Positions 45,359 through 55,789 of a stretch of DNA of 64,000 nucleotides are shown here, piece by piece. The DNA comes from Diplolepis rosae (Eukaryota; Arthropoda; Insecta; Hymenoptera; Diplolepididae): positions 310,001 through 374,000 of the forward strand of contig JAPYXD010000704.1 of the NCBI GenBank assembly GCA_030998225.1. The letters are read 5' to 3'. Made by a program: the position numbers and the translations under genes. The notes under the pieces are model-generated. The model made no database searches, was not told the DNA's origin, and saw only the letters and a list, made by a program, of their open reading frames with translations. How positions within the stretch are numbered: position 1 is the stretch's first letter; each line of letters opens with the position of its first letter.

Positions 45359-47346
45359 CAGCGCGGCGGAGATTTACCCGCCCAAAGGGTGATCCTCTGC
45401 TGCGCGAGGCATGGAAAAGACCAAAATCAGCTCTGAGGCAAGGCATAAAGAAAAGCCGACTTCAGTGCTGGAAAGACTTGATCGGGGAAGTCAAAAAGAA
45501 CCCATGGGGTCTCGCCTTCAAAATAGTCACTAAGAGATTGGTGACTAGAAGAAAGACCCCGGGTCTGGATAATACCGATCAAGTCAAGTACATCGTGCTT
45601 GTTTCCGCATGTAGAGCCGTTCCAAACACAAGACCGAGGTTCCTGCGTGGTCCGGCGCGAGGAACTCTTCACTCTTGAAGAACTAAAGAGAGCGGGTGGA
45701 AGGCTCAAGGCAAACACAGCGCAGGGGTTCGACGGGTTGCCGAACGAGATCCTCAAAGAGGTGATCGGGGTATACCCGGAGATCCTCCTAGAAGTCTTTA
45801 ACTCCTGTCTTCTGGAGGGGAAAATCTTCGCAGACTGGAAGAAGCAGAGGTTGGTCCTGCTGAGGAAGGGCAACAAGCCTCTAGGGGATCCCTCATCGTA
45901 TAGACCAATATGTTTATTGGATACGATGGGAAAACTTCTGGAGGAAATGATCCTACAAAGACTACGGGGTCACATGGTCCGCGAGAATGGTCTCTCGGAA
46001 AACCAGTTCGGCTTTCGGAAAGGCAGTTCCACAATTGACGCCATTCAGGCAGTGGTGGACATCGCCACTAAAGCAAGAAGAGGAACTGGTAAGCGTAAGG
46101 GATTCTGCGCGTTGATCAGCATTGACATACGCAATACTTTCAATACCGCGAGATGGAAGACCTGCATCGAGGCGATGCTACGGAAAAAGGTTCCAGACTA
46201 CCTGTTGCGCATGATAGATGACTATCTGAGCGATAGGTGGGTGATATACGAGGGCGACAAATGGTCTCTCAAGAAAGAGATGACATGTGGCGCCCCTCAA
46301 GGGTCGCGGGTGGGTCCAATCGTTTGGAACGTCATGTACGACGATTTCCTGCACATGGACCTGCCTGCTGGAACGAGCATCATCGGCTTCGCGGATCACG
46401 CACTTGTCGTGTGCACGCTGACGACATCAAAATCCTGCAGCTGAGGATCAATGATAGTCTGTGGCGGGCAAAGCGTTGGTTGGATAGTAGATGCCTGAAA
46501 ATGGCCCCTGAAAAGACCGAGGCTTTGGTGGTCACAGACAGGAGATCCTTCCAATACCCGAGGATCATTCTCGGGGAACATGAAATCAAGTGGAAAAAGA
46601 GCATTAAGTACCTGGGTGTGCAGTTGGATCGAAGGCTTAGCTTCGGCGAACACCTGGTGATCGTGACTGCCAAAGCCATCCAATGTGGGGCCGCCCTGAC
46701 TCGGCTCATGCCCAACATTGGTGGACCCAGGGAAGCTAAGAGAAGGCTGGTGGCGAGCGTGGTAAATTCGAAGCTGCTTTCTGTAGCTCCGATCTGGACA
46801 TGTGCCGCTAACAACCATATTATCCTGAAGAAGCTGTTCTCGGCACAGAGAGGTGTGGTGCTGAGAATAGTCTCAGCATACCGAACTGTGTCGACGAGCA
46901 CGGTCAAGAGACGATGAGTCGTGTCGCTACTGCGGTTCCCTTGTGGAAAATGCAGAGCACACACTCTTTGTCTGTGCCAGGTGGGGCGCAAAAAGGGAGG
47001 CTGTCGGTCGGGCAGTGGGCGCACAACTCACTCCTGACACGGTGGTCTCTCTTATGCTCCAGTTTGAACATATATGGATGCTTATCGACTCATTCGTCAT
47101 CCTGGTGATAAAGACGAGGGAGCTCGATGGGCGTGCAGAGCGTAACAACAACGGGGGCCAGTAGAAATCGCATCGGGGCCTACACCCGCGGTCCTGCGTC
47201 TTGGGCGGACTTGTCTGTCCGCGTCGACCGGGGGAGGAATCATCCTATTCCTCCCCTGGTTGGCGCGGCTAGCGGACCTGCCTAATGGGCGTGTGCCCGT
47301 GGACGGGAGTCCCGGGCGAACGGACGACGGAAGAGTCGTACGCGAC
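45359..47346 (+). mobile_element. R1-clade LINE, 5'-truncated, inserted in the PLE
   Basis: A GC-rich block of about 2 kb with RT and a C-terminal CCHC motif interrupts the AT-rich PLE. The 5' end is truncated, starting in the linker before RT. The 3' untranslated part, 47165-47346, is GC-rich and has no poly(A), as often in R1-type elements. I see no clear TSD, and about 70 bases of target appear lost. Confidence 0.8.
45370..47164 (+). pseudogene. R1-type LINE ORF2 fragment: RT and CCHC finger, frameshifted
   Basis: The linker (ALRQGIKKSRLQCWKDLIGE) at 45430 leads to RT at 45690-46440: GFDGLPNEILK, YRPICLLDTMGKLLE, NQFGFRKGSSTIDAI, SIDIRNTFNTARW and GAPQGSRVGP. The catalytic FADD reads FADH at 46391-46399, so the second aspartate is replaced. 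A one-base gain near 45590 and a one-base loss near 46430 break the frame. The thumb continues at 46430-46915 (KYLGVQLDRRLSF). The tail at 46920-47164 has C-x2-C-x8-H-x4-C in CRYCGSLVENAEHTLFVC, the R1-type zinc finger. It is non-functional. Confidence 0.87.
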
Positions 47347-47908
47347 TTTATACTTTTCAATTCTTATCATGATAGACTCAAGTTTATATATGAAATAGAA
47401 AATAATAATTCTCTTTTAGCTTTCTCAATATCAACCTTATTAGGAATGAAGGCCACTTGCAAAAAAATTGGTATCGCAAAAGCTGATTCAGGTAGATATT
47501 TAAGCTTTCTTTCAAAGAATCCTGTACAACAAAAAGTTGCAGTAACAGACCTTTTTATCCTGAAAGGCGCTGGTGCGCATGTGCCGAAATTTGACGTCAT
47601 TTCCGGATTTTTCGTCAGGTTTTGTATAGAAAAACGATATTTACTGTTATAAATTAATATGCTAAACAAATAAAAAAGCATAAATATTAAGAGAACGAAA
47701 GAGGTGAAAATCTACAACAAATTGAAAAAAAATCCGGTGAAAAAACAGTAAAAAGTGCGGTTAAATCGTGAAATAGGTGCGAATGTTTACATCTGTCATC
47801 GATTGAGCCCGTTGACTGCTGTTGACAAATGCATTTTTCGTCAAGTCTTGTATGCAGAAAAGATATTTAAAGTTATAAATTAATATATCAGTCAAAGAAA
47901 AAGTGAAA

Positions 47909-48546
47909 ATGGAAAAGAATAAGAAAATTCAAGGTTTTTCTGGGACTTGGGGTGAAAACTCTTGCGAAAAATCACGAAAAGGCGCAACAAAACGATGTTG
48001 TTATCGTTTGTGCAATAGTAGCACTCGTTTACAATTATACGAACAGAGACAATATTATTTTATTTCATTCTCAAAACCTTGTTACCAATTTAGAAAAGGC
48101 AACATTAGTGATGACAGATTAAAAGAACACTTAAAAGTTTGTGAAGAATGTGCCAAAATGTATTGGTGGTTGGGGTTATGTGGACGCCACGATGATGAGA
48201 AGTTCAATCATATTAAGAAAATAAATAAAGATACGTATATTTGTTCCCTCCGTTTTTTTGGTGAAAGCGGTCCAAGTGAAATTTTTCCAGATCCTTTACA
48301 ATTTAAACCCGGAGAAAGAATTGAAAAGGTTTTTAACTCTATATTCGGAATTAATAGATTATGTTATTTTTTAATTTACGGAACCGTATTTCATTTTATA
48401 ATTTATAGAAAGTTATACAGAGGTCTTTGGAGGAAAAATATGGATCCCACAAAGATTCGGAGGAAAAAAGAAAAAACCATTTATCTGTCACTTGCAAGAA
48501 AGAAGTTTAATACTCACAAAAAGAAATGGAGTACTTGAAAGAAGAG
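47909..48546 (+). CDS. Exon 1: THAP-like zinc finger, N-terminal part of transposase
   Basis: The ATG at 47909 opens a basic N-terminus followed by CCYRLCNSST, then CEECAKMYWWLGLCGRH, and KDTYICSLRFFGESGPSEIF near residue 110. The spaced Cys/His pattern and the ICSLRF...P ending look like a THAP domain, the DNA-binding finger of P and ISL2EU-type transposases. The frame stops at 48538, but in the next frame EMEYLKEE leads to a GT donor at 48547. A one-base slip in the A-rich tract near 48515 would join them. Confidence in THAP is moderate. Confidence 0.6.
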
Positions 48547-48704
48547 GTAATTTTGCTTTTAAATATTGACAAATGAAATTTTCTAGAGCATTAATATTGT
48601 ATCAAGTTTGTATGGCCACCCTTTTGGTCATGTTTTAAATCATTGCAACAGAACAAAGTGTATACATGTTCTTCCATTTACAATTAAAAAATGTTTATTT
48701 ACAG

Positions 48705-48806
48705 AGGTATTTTATACAAGAGGACGATGGAAGAAATGACTGCGAGAATGATATAATTGAGACTGAACTATTTCCTCAAGAAAAATCGATGCAGGTCGAT
48801 AAAGAG
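48705..48806 (+). CDS. Probable small middle exon of the transposase
   Basis: Bounded by ...TTTACAG on the left and GTAATT on the right, it is open for exactly 34 codons (RYFIQEDDGRNDCENDIIET at its start) and joins exon 3 in phase 0. The acidic sequence has no known motif. The prediction rests on splice-site and phase agreement only. Confidence 0.5.
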
Positions 48807-48988
48807 GTAATTTATACACAATGAAAAGTTTTAAATTTATAGCATATGAAAATTGTTATTTTATTTGTAAAATAAGTTTTACAATAAAAAAAAAAACGAT
48901 AATGGTGTAGGAATCATAAAAAGATATTTGTCATATTTGTATCATTGCTCGATTCAACAATAAATCATTACAATATGTAATTTTATAG

Positions 48989-50107
48989 ATCTCAGTGGTG
49001 TGGAAAGAAGAATTCCCCAATGGAAAATTAGATATTTCTCTACATGGGAATGAATTCTCTTGCAAATGTTTTACACGTAAAATTCTCACAAGAGACCACG
49101 GAGTGCAAACGCCTGAAGATTTTCTTACTTTCTCTGAGGAAAATTCACGTCATAAAACTAAAAAGAACAAGAGAAGCGCCATACAAGTGTTGGAAAAATC
49201 TTTAAAGGAGAATAAAAAAAAGTGTATTTTCTATACAGGATTAGTGTTTCAACAAATTTTTATCATTTTAGAATTTTTGAGTCCAGCCTGTTTGAATATT
49301 AATTATTGGAATTCGAAAAGAAATGCGAAAAAGAGCAAACCTGACAGGCGAAAATTTACCATTCTACAACAATTTATAATTGTCCTTATGCGATTACGTG
49401 GCGGTTTTCTTATACAAGATTTGGCTTACAGATTTAATGTTTCTCCAAGTCTCATAAGCAACATATCTATAACTTGGATTCAATGCATGTATGCAGAATT
49501 TACAGAACATTTAAAACCTAAAATGTTTCCATCCCGAGAACAAATTACACAGAACAAACCAACAGTTTTTAAAAGTTTCAAAAATATCAGAGTGATTTTA
49601 GATTGCATGGAAGTGTTTTGTCAGCAGCCAAAGAATTTTGAGCACCAGGTTAATGTCTATTCACAGTATAAAGCTCATACAACTTTCAAATTGTTACTAG
49701 GAATTACGCCAAATGGTGCAATTTCCTTCATCTCAGAAGCGTTCGAAGGGCCTATATCTGATCGACAGGTAGTTACAGATTCTAATCTACTCGATTTAAT
49801 AGAACCAGGAGATTTGTTTTTAGCTGATAAAGGCTTCACAATTGAGGATACTTTAGGCGCGAGAAAAGTCCAGTTAAACATACCACCTTTTTTGAGAAAA
49901 AAGTCGCGCTTGACAGCTTCGGAAGAAATACAAACAAAAATTATTGCAAAACAGCGTATTTACGTCAAACATGCAGTAAATGGATTGAAAAGATTTAAAA
50001 TTCTCCAGCATATTATTTCTTTAACTTTGAGAGGTATGATATCACAAATGACGTTCGTAATCGCTTGCTTGGTAAATTTCCAAAAGCCAATAGTTGCAGA
50101 AGATTAA
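48989..50107 (+). CDS. Exon 3: DDE_Tnp_4-type transposase domain
   Basis: The frame follows a ...TTTTATAG acceptor and runs 373 codons to TAA at 50105. A helix-turn-helix, LAYRFNVSPSLISNISITW, precedes the catalytic part. The first acid lies in VILDCMEVFC, followed by NVYSQYKAHTTFKLLLGITP and ISEAFEGPISDRQVV. The second acid lies in FLADKGFTI. The third, normally Glu in a VERVxGRLK-type helix, is Lys in RIYVKHAVNGLKRFKIL. This enzyme class cuts transposon ends. The missing Glu suggests it is inactive or domesticated in function, though my alignment is by eye. It was found next to a THAP-like exon within shared inverted repeats. Confidence 0.78.
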   Translation: MSVVWKEEFPNGKLDISLHGNEFSCKCFTRKILTRDHGVQTPEDFLTFSEENSRHKTKKNKRSAIQVLEKSLKENKKKCIFYTGLVFQQIFIILEFLSPACLNINYWNSKRNAKKSKPDRRKFTILQQFIIVLMRLRGGFLIQDLAYRFNVSPSLISNISITWIQCMYAEFTEHLKPKMFPSREQITQNKPTVFKSFKNIRVILDCMEVFCQQPKNFEHQVNVYSQYKAHTTFKLLLGITPNGAISFISEAFEGPISDRQVVTDSNLLDLIEPGDLFLADKGFTIEDTLGARKVQLNIPPFLRKKSRLTASEEIQTKIIAKQRIYVKHAVNGLKRFKILQHIISLTLRGMISQMTFVIACLVNFQKPIVAED

Positions 50108-50942
50108 TTACGAAGAGTGATTAGAAACTGCTTTAAATTATTTTATGTTTACCACGTAATGGACATTGCTTAATTGTATAATAATAATATTTTTAGTTTA
50201 TTTTTTATTGGAAAATAATCAATTCAATTTTTGTACTATATTAAAAATTTATTGAATGCGATTAATTTTATAACCATAACATAAACATTTGAAACAGAAC
50301 TTCTACCATACAATACTTTTATATCCGTCAGTATCACATTGCAGCACATTTTTAAATGTACTTTTTCATTTTTACATTTTGACATTCATTTATAAAAACA
50401 ACCTTTTTTAACAAGTAAATACCTCAATAATATTAAAAGTAACATCTTTTTAACTCTTTAAAATGACATAAACTGAATGTTTTACATGTTTTTTCTTACT
50501 TTTACTATAGCCTGCAGTAATAAATGAGTTAATAATATTAAGAAAATTTTTGTAACTACAGCATAGTATTTCACTGTAGTATGTAGTAATAAATATCTGA
50601 AAATTAAAAAATATTTTGTAGCTTTAACAAAAAAATGAAAATATACTTTTTTAAACATGTATTGTGTAATTTCTTAAGCTTAATGTAAATTTTTAAAAAC
50701 TAGTTAAGGAATGTACGTAACGCAGGTACAATATTTATCAAATTCTACTATAACGTGTAGTTAACATTCGCACCTATTTCACGATTTAACCGCACTTTTT
50801 ACTGTTTTTTCACCAGATTTTTTTTTAATTTGTTGTAGATTTCCACCTCTTTCGTTCTCTTAATATTTATGCTTTTTTATTTGTTCAGCATATTAATTTA
50901 TAACAGTAAATATCGTTTTTCTATACAAAACCTGACGATACA

Positions 50943-51790
50943 TACGTAACACATCACTTAATAAGTTCCGGTCTAACTAAGAAAAACAGTTTTTTTTGAT
51001 AAATTAGACTTTATTCATCAACATAGTTTCCTTCAAGAGTAATACATTTATTTGAACGCTTCTCTAACTTTTCGCTGCCTTTTTTTGTTGAATTATTCGT
51101 CTTTACTCTCAAAATAAGTCTCAGTTTCGGAAATCACTTCTTCATTGGAGCCAAATCTCTTTCCCTGGAGCATTTTTTTCAGGTTACCAAAGAGCCAGTA
51201 GTCGCTGGGGGCCAGATCTGAAGAATATGGTGGATCTTGTGGCACGTCATAGTCGCAGTTAATGGTTTCACATTTCTCAAGATAGTCTACAAACAAAATA
51301 CCATGCGCGTCCCAAAATACGGATGCCATATACCGACGCAGAAAATCCTTTTTATCTCGCTTAAACACCTCCAAACAGCGCTCTGAATCTTTGACGCGCT
51401 TTGTTGTTTTTGGACGGGTGTGAGCAAACGCGGCACCCACTTCGAAAAGAACTTACGCATCCCCAAAGATTCGTGCAAAATTGTAAACACACGACTTTCT
51501 GATATCATTAAGGTGTCAGCTATCTCACGCAACTTCAAGTTAACATTGCCACCATTGCCAACTGCTGATTTTGGGTGACCAGAGCGTTCATCGTCATCGG
51601 TGTTTCTACGGCCGCGTTTTAATTCGGCATACCAGTCGATGATTGTTAATTTACCTGCTGCACAGTCCTCATAACGCTTAACAAGAGACTGCTTTGATTC
51701 AACATTATTTTTCCCATTAAAAAGCAATTTTTGATTAACACTCGAAACTCTTTTTTATTCATTGTTCTGAAAATAACAAAAGTTGTTTCA
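50943..51790 (-). mobile_element. Mariner relic
   Basis: It contains both ends of a mariner transposase gene on the minus strand but is only about 850 bp. I could not define matching inverted tips or TA duplications. It abuts the truncated right end of the preceding transposon. Confidence 0.7.
51093..51727 (-). pseudogene. Mariner transposase, internally deleted
   Basis: The N-terminal half (51727-51440) shows the helix-turn-helix region and RTDDDERSGHPKSAV-like text. The other half (51440-51093) shows ASVFWDAHGILFVDYLEK, then jumps to SSDLAPSDYWLF and MLQGKRFGSNEEVI. About 70-80 residues that should carry the HDNA catalytic motif are missing between TIN and PPYSSDLAPSD. A frameshift near 51430 separates the halves. 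The wording resembles the mellifera-type mariners. It is non-functional and unrelated in sequence detail to the mariner at 42579. Confidence 0.85.
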
Positions 51791-51984
51791 TCAAAACTTC
51801 TGTAACTTCTGAATTAATCGTTAGATTTTCACGAAATTTTGACACTTAACAATAGTAGGAATATATTGGCAACAACTAAGACATTTTTTCTTTAATTTGA
51901 CACTTAACGTTTGAAGATTGGTGCTATCCAGAAATCATATGGATTTGACAAAAGTGGGGCCATCTATATCTATATGTTAGTGTG

Positions 51985-52460
51985 AATGAAAAATCACACG
52001 TACACACTGTTAGCTAAAGTTGGATAAGTTTGATTACCATTTGAGGCTGAAGAGTGTGTAAGAGCACTGTAAGGATCCTCTAGGCAAGGATGCGCTGAAC
52101 CCCGTGGCTAATACGGATTGCTCGAGTGGAGTTTGTTGGAGAGTTCCTTTTAAGTGTTAAGCGGTTATGTTTTTTTTAGTAATTTATAATGAGTGTGAGT
52201 ATATTCGTAAAATAAGTATCTAATTATGATATATGCATCATAACTGATACATTGTGATGCATATTATATACAGGAAAGTGTATTCGCCCCTAAAAATAAC
52301 CTCAAAACGTGCGCCTTTTTTGTTGCTTTAGACGATCAAGAATGCGTATGACGTCACTTCCGATCCAATTTTAATGGCAGAGGGCTCAGTGGAGGGGGAA
52401 GATTGGCGCATCCTTCCCTAGAGGATCCTTAGAGCACTGCTTATTGTAGCGATGTGGCGG
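51985..52460. repeat. Fragment of the CAGTGTGTCC hAT family, interrupted
   Basis: Bases 51990-52069 (CACACTGTTAGCTAAAGTTG, then AGTGTGTAAG) match the internal part of the arms of the 10532 hAT. The match continues after the nested MITE at 52432. No ends are recognisable. Confidence 0.6.
52070..52431. mobile_element. hAT-type MITE with 8-bp TSD
   Basis: Inverted tips TAAGGATCCTCTAGG at 52070 and its complement ending 52431 are flanked by a perfect 8-bp duplication GAGCACTG (52062-52069 and 52432-52439). Subterminal AAGGATGCGC is also inverted. At 362 bp it has no coding capacity. The 8-bp TSD suggests hAT. Confidence 0.87.
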
Positions 52461-52597
52461 TTACCGGTACTATCTATAAGGGGGTCTAGCACCCTTTCAG
52501 ATATAACTAAATCTGTTTGTAAAAAGGCGATCTGAATGACCGACGATACCGTGGAAAAATTTCAATTTATGTAACCAGATAGATTATTTATCTGTTA

Positions 52598-52841
52598 AGG
52601 TCTTTACAGAATAGGATTTTAGAAACCAACGTAACATCGACATGACATGAACATAGAGTTTAAGTCGCGTGCGCGCATCAATTGCAAATTGCAGAACTTT
52701 TATCGCGTTTGCACTCCCGTTGCGGGAATAACGGAATAAAAGTTCTGCAGTTGGCAGTAGATGCACGCGCACGAAGTAAACTCTATGTTCATGTCATGTC
52801 GATGTTACGTTGGTTTCTAAAATCCTAGTCTGTAAAGACCT
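52598..52841. mobile_element. Palindromic MITE, TTA target site (Tourist-like)
   Basis: The 244-bp element is a near-perfect palindrome with tips AGGTCTTTACAG and arms including ACATCGACATGACATGAACA. TTA flanks both sides (52595-52597 and 52842-52844). A 3-bp TTA duplication is the habit of PIF/Harbinger-driven MITEs. No coding capacity. Confidence 0.75.
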
Positions 52842-53023
52842 TTATAATTATAAATACAGCTACAGATCCCCAAAACCGCCAGATTCTCAATTGTCTAAGG
52901 CAAATTAAATTTTTAAACCCAATAATCGTAAACTTTTAATGACTTTTAAAACTGTAAAATAGTTGTTTAATTTATTTCAAACACCAAATTCTTCCTCGCG
53001 GGTACTCTTTTTAACGAGTCAAC

Positions 53024-55120
53024 CACGAAGTAGTATAAGGAGGCCGAACTCCATACATTCGAGTTTGTAGCAGTGACTCTACAATAACCCATAAAACAAT
53101 CTTGGGCCAGACTTGCTTTAAACTTGATCAAGAATCATGGGAGGTCTTGCTCAAGTCTTGCGTAAATCTGTTTCCGCCCGGAGCGTTGAATCTTGAGCAA
53201 GATTCTTGACTAAGAACGTGCTTAAGACTTAACCAAGTTATGCTAAAGAATCTTGTGATTTTCGTTCCATGTAGAAATCAAGACTCTTGATCAAATCTTG
53301 AGCAAGCTTGGTCAAGATTTGCCCAAGAGCCGAGACTTCTCTATAGCGAGGAAGTCAAGATTCTTGCTGTAATCTTGGACAAGTCTTGACAATGAAAATA
53401 TGTGGTGAAACTTCAGTGTTTTTTTCTCCAGATTTGCTCGAAATTTGCAAAAAATTGCTCGGACTTTTTTGTATCCGTAAGTTGATAAAAAAATTATTTT
53501 TAATTTTTATAATGTTTCTCTTTGATTATCAATGTATATATTTCATTTGTAAAATTATTATTTGATTGAAAATCATTTTTTCAATGATTAAAAAATCAAA
53601 GGAAAATTGTATAAATAAGAAAATTCCAATTATGCAAATGAACGTCGTAATTTTTTTATTAGCTACATAGTAATTTAAAAAATATATATTGACAAATCGA
53701 CTTTATTGGTTGAAATAGGTTTGCCAAAAAATTAATAATTTTACAGTGAAACTTAATAACGAGCGATTGAAGGTACATTGAGCAGTATCTTATTATATAA
53801 TATTTGTAACATGTAACCAGGGCAACCTCGTTGCGATGACAATCGCTAACTACTCGATTAATAACAACTGTGATATACTAACCTGATTTACGAAAAAATG
53901 CTCCTTTATATTTAATAACTTCCAACCTTAAATAGCTTACGTGCTATCAAAAAAGCGATTACAGATTCATATGTACACATGCACTCACACTGTTACACAT
54001 GTATTGAGTGCGGCACGAGCGAGACCAATTTTAATAATTAATTAAAAATGCTTTCAATTTATCGTAAAGTGCAATGTTATTTTTTTTCCAACTATTTAGT
54101 GATATTATTACTTTTGAGAAAATTATATAAATATATATAAAGAAAATTATGCAATGCTTCATCAAATATTGCTCAAGAAATACATCAAGAATCTTGCGCA
54201 AGATTCGACATTCTGATACTCACGAGAGAGCTATAAAACATCCAGAATCTTGAGCAAAACTTGACCAAGTATGACTCACGATAAATGCCAAGAATTCAAG
54301 ATCGTAGCTTTTCTGTTTCCGCCTCTGGATTGAATCTTGCTCAAGATTCTTGAGCTAGTATTGCTGAAGAAATAACCAAGACTAGAGCTCTACGTAGCAA
54401 TGTCATAGAACAATGTACAAAACTTGTGCAAGACTTGCTCAAGAATATTGAGGAAGAAATCTTGAGTGAATCTGGCGATTCTCTATTGCAAGATTTGGTT
54501 TTATGGGAAGTGACAAGCTCGAAGTAATGCAACCAATTTTAAGTCTGAATCGTATGCAAAAATCTTTAACTCTATCTTTTTCTCTTGGCAGAGAACCTTA
54601 AAGTGAGAAAAGTCTAACGTCACATTTGAATAAATAAATCAGTTGGTGAGGTTAAATACCGGCGTGCAATTTTTCATTTATTCATTGTTTTGTTTGTGTA
54701 ATTTTCGTCCTGAGTGCTTCGCTTCAAAAGAAGATGGTAGATACAGTACGCAAACAATTGAATATTTCATCAAAATCTTTTAATTTCACCCAGTTATAAC
54801 CTCAACTTTTATCTTTTATTTCTATTTACACTACTTACAGTATACTTACTTCTGGCTTCAATGCTCACAATTTATTCATTTTTCAATAGAAGATTCTGCA
54901 AATCACTATTTACGTATTTATATTCGTTGACATGTGACGTCAGACCTTTTTCACTTCAAGATTCTCTGCCAAGAGAAAAAGGTAGATTTAAAGATGTGCG
55001 CATGCGACTCAGACTTAAAATTTGTTGCATTTCTTCGAGCTTGTCACTTATTGTACAGTCACTGCAACCAATTTCGGATCAAGTTTGTACATAAATTCGG
55101 CCTCCTTATACTACTTCGTG
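53024..55120. mobile_element. 2.1-kb DNA element with perfect 25-bp inverted ends and 8-bp TSD
   Basis: The first 25 bases, starting CACGAAGTAGTATAAGGAGG, are repeated inverted at 55096-55120. The duplication GAGTCAAC lies at 53016-53023 and 55121-55128. Clusters of TCTTGAGCAAGA-like inverted words fill 53095-53400 and 54140-54490. A separate inverted repeat links 54505-54660 with 54910-55060. No transposase is seen. Eight-base duplications occur with hAT, P and Merlin elements, and the CA tip does not decide among them. Confidence 0.82.
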
Positions 55121-55128
55121 GAGTCAAC

Positions 55129-55789
55129 GCACGCCATGCCCGCGTAATGCTTTAGTGGTGGCCCAACATAGATTTCGTCAGAGCCATCTGGCGTAAGCTC
55201 AAAACCCTAAAAGAAGATAATAGATGACTGATCAGATCATGTACAGATAATTCAGGAAATAATTAAATCGGAATAAACTTTAGGGTTAAATAAAATTATG
55301 TAAGTAATTATTCGAATCATATTGATAATCTTGATTTTGTGATTGCAGTTTCATGATGAGGGCATCCTCACATACATGGAGTTTTAACTGCGTATCGCAG
55401 AGTACTGTCAGGCTATAAACACAAATAGAGATGATCACCCAAGCGTCCCAAAATTACAAAGATATACATTGAAATAATAATACTCCATGTATGTAAGGAT
55501 CAGAGATGAGTTGGGAGATTGCTAAAGTAATGTATTTAATTTCGAGTGATTTTCCGCAGCGCGCCCTATTGCGAAATGCTCTTGGGAACTAAAATGAAAG
55601 GTTCATGCTACTACTTGAAGGGTAAAAAAGAGCTACTCTTTATCACTTTTGCAGCGCCCCCAATTGCGTAAAGCTTTTTCCGTGGCTTTTTCGAACTAAA
55701 ATTAAAGGTCCGCACTGTTACAATGATATGTGGGACCACACACAATGAAGCGAGTCATGTAAGTGTAGCCCCACTAACTCGCTTCGATT
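55129..55789. other. Spacer with a small hairpin and a short duplication
   Basis: CATACATGGAGTTTT at about 55372 is inverted at about 55480 (ATACTCCATGTATG), a hairpin of about 150 bp. A GCAGCGC...TTGCG...AACTAAAAT phrase occurs twice, near 55556 and 55650. I see no gene. Confidence 0.45.

Larger units (their letters stand above)
44761..47545 (+). pseudogene. Penelope-like element, plus-strand copy, split by an LINE
   Basis: From the junction near 44765 the same PLE family runs to the right, head to head with the minus copy. Bases 45184-45358 encode NKYYKQAYGTPMVSPISPIF and PLYLRYV. The LINE at 45359-47346 interrupts it and replaces some 70 bases. PLE resumes at 47347-47545 with KADSGRYLSFLSKNPVQQK, then is cut by the DNA transposon at 47546. 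Frames are broken throughout. The sequence is close to that of the minus copy, so the two probably derive from one insertion event or one source. Confidence 0.8.
47546..50942 (+). mobile_element. DNA transposon with THAP-like and DDE_Tnp_4 exons (ISL2EU/PIF-Harbinger-like)
   Basis: Bases about 47605-47795 and 50762-50942 are inverted repeats, for example TTCGTCAGGTTTTGTATAGA near the left end, with its complement near 50925. The left tip, at about 47546, starts CAGACCTTTTTATCC. The right tip beyond CCTGACGA at about 50940 is missing, apparently where a mariner lies next door. Two coding blocks are inside, a THAP-like N-terminal exon and a DDE exon. The family name is from memory of such domain pairs and needs a search. 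Confidence 0.72.
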
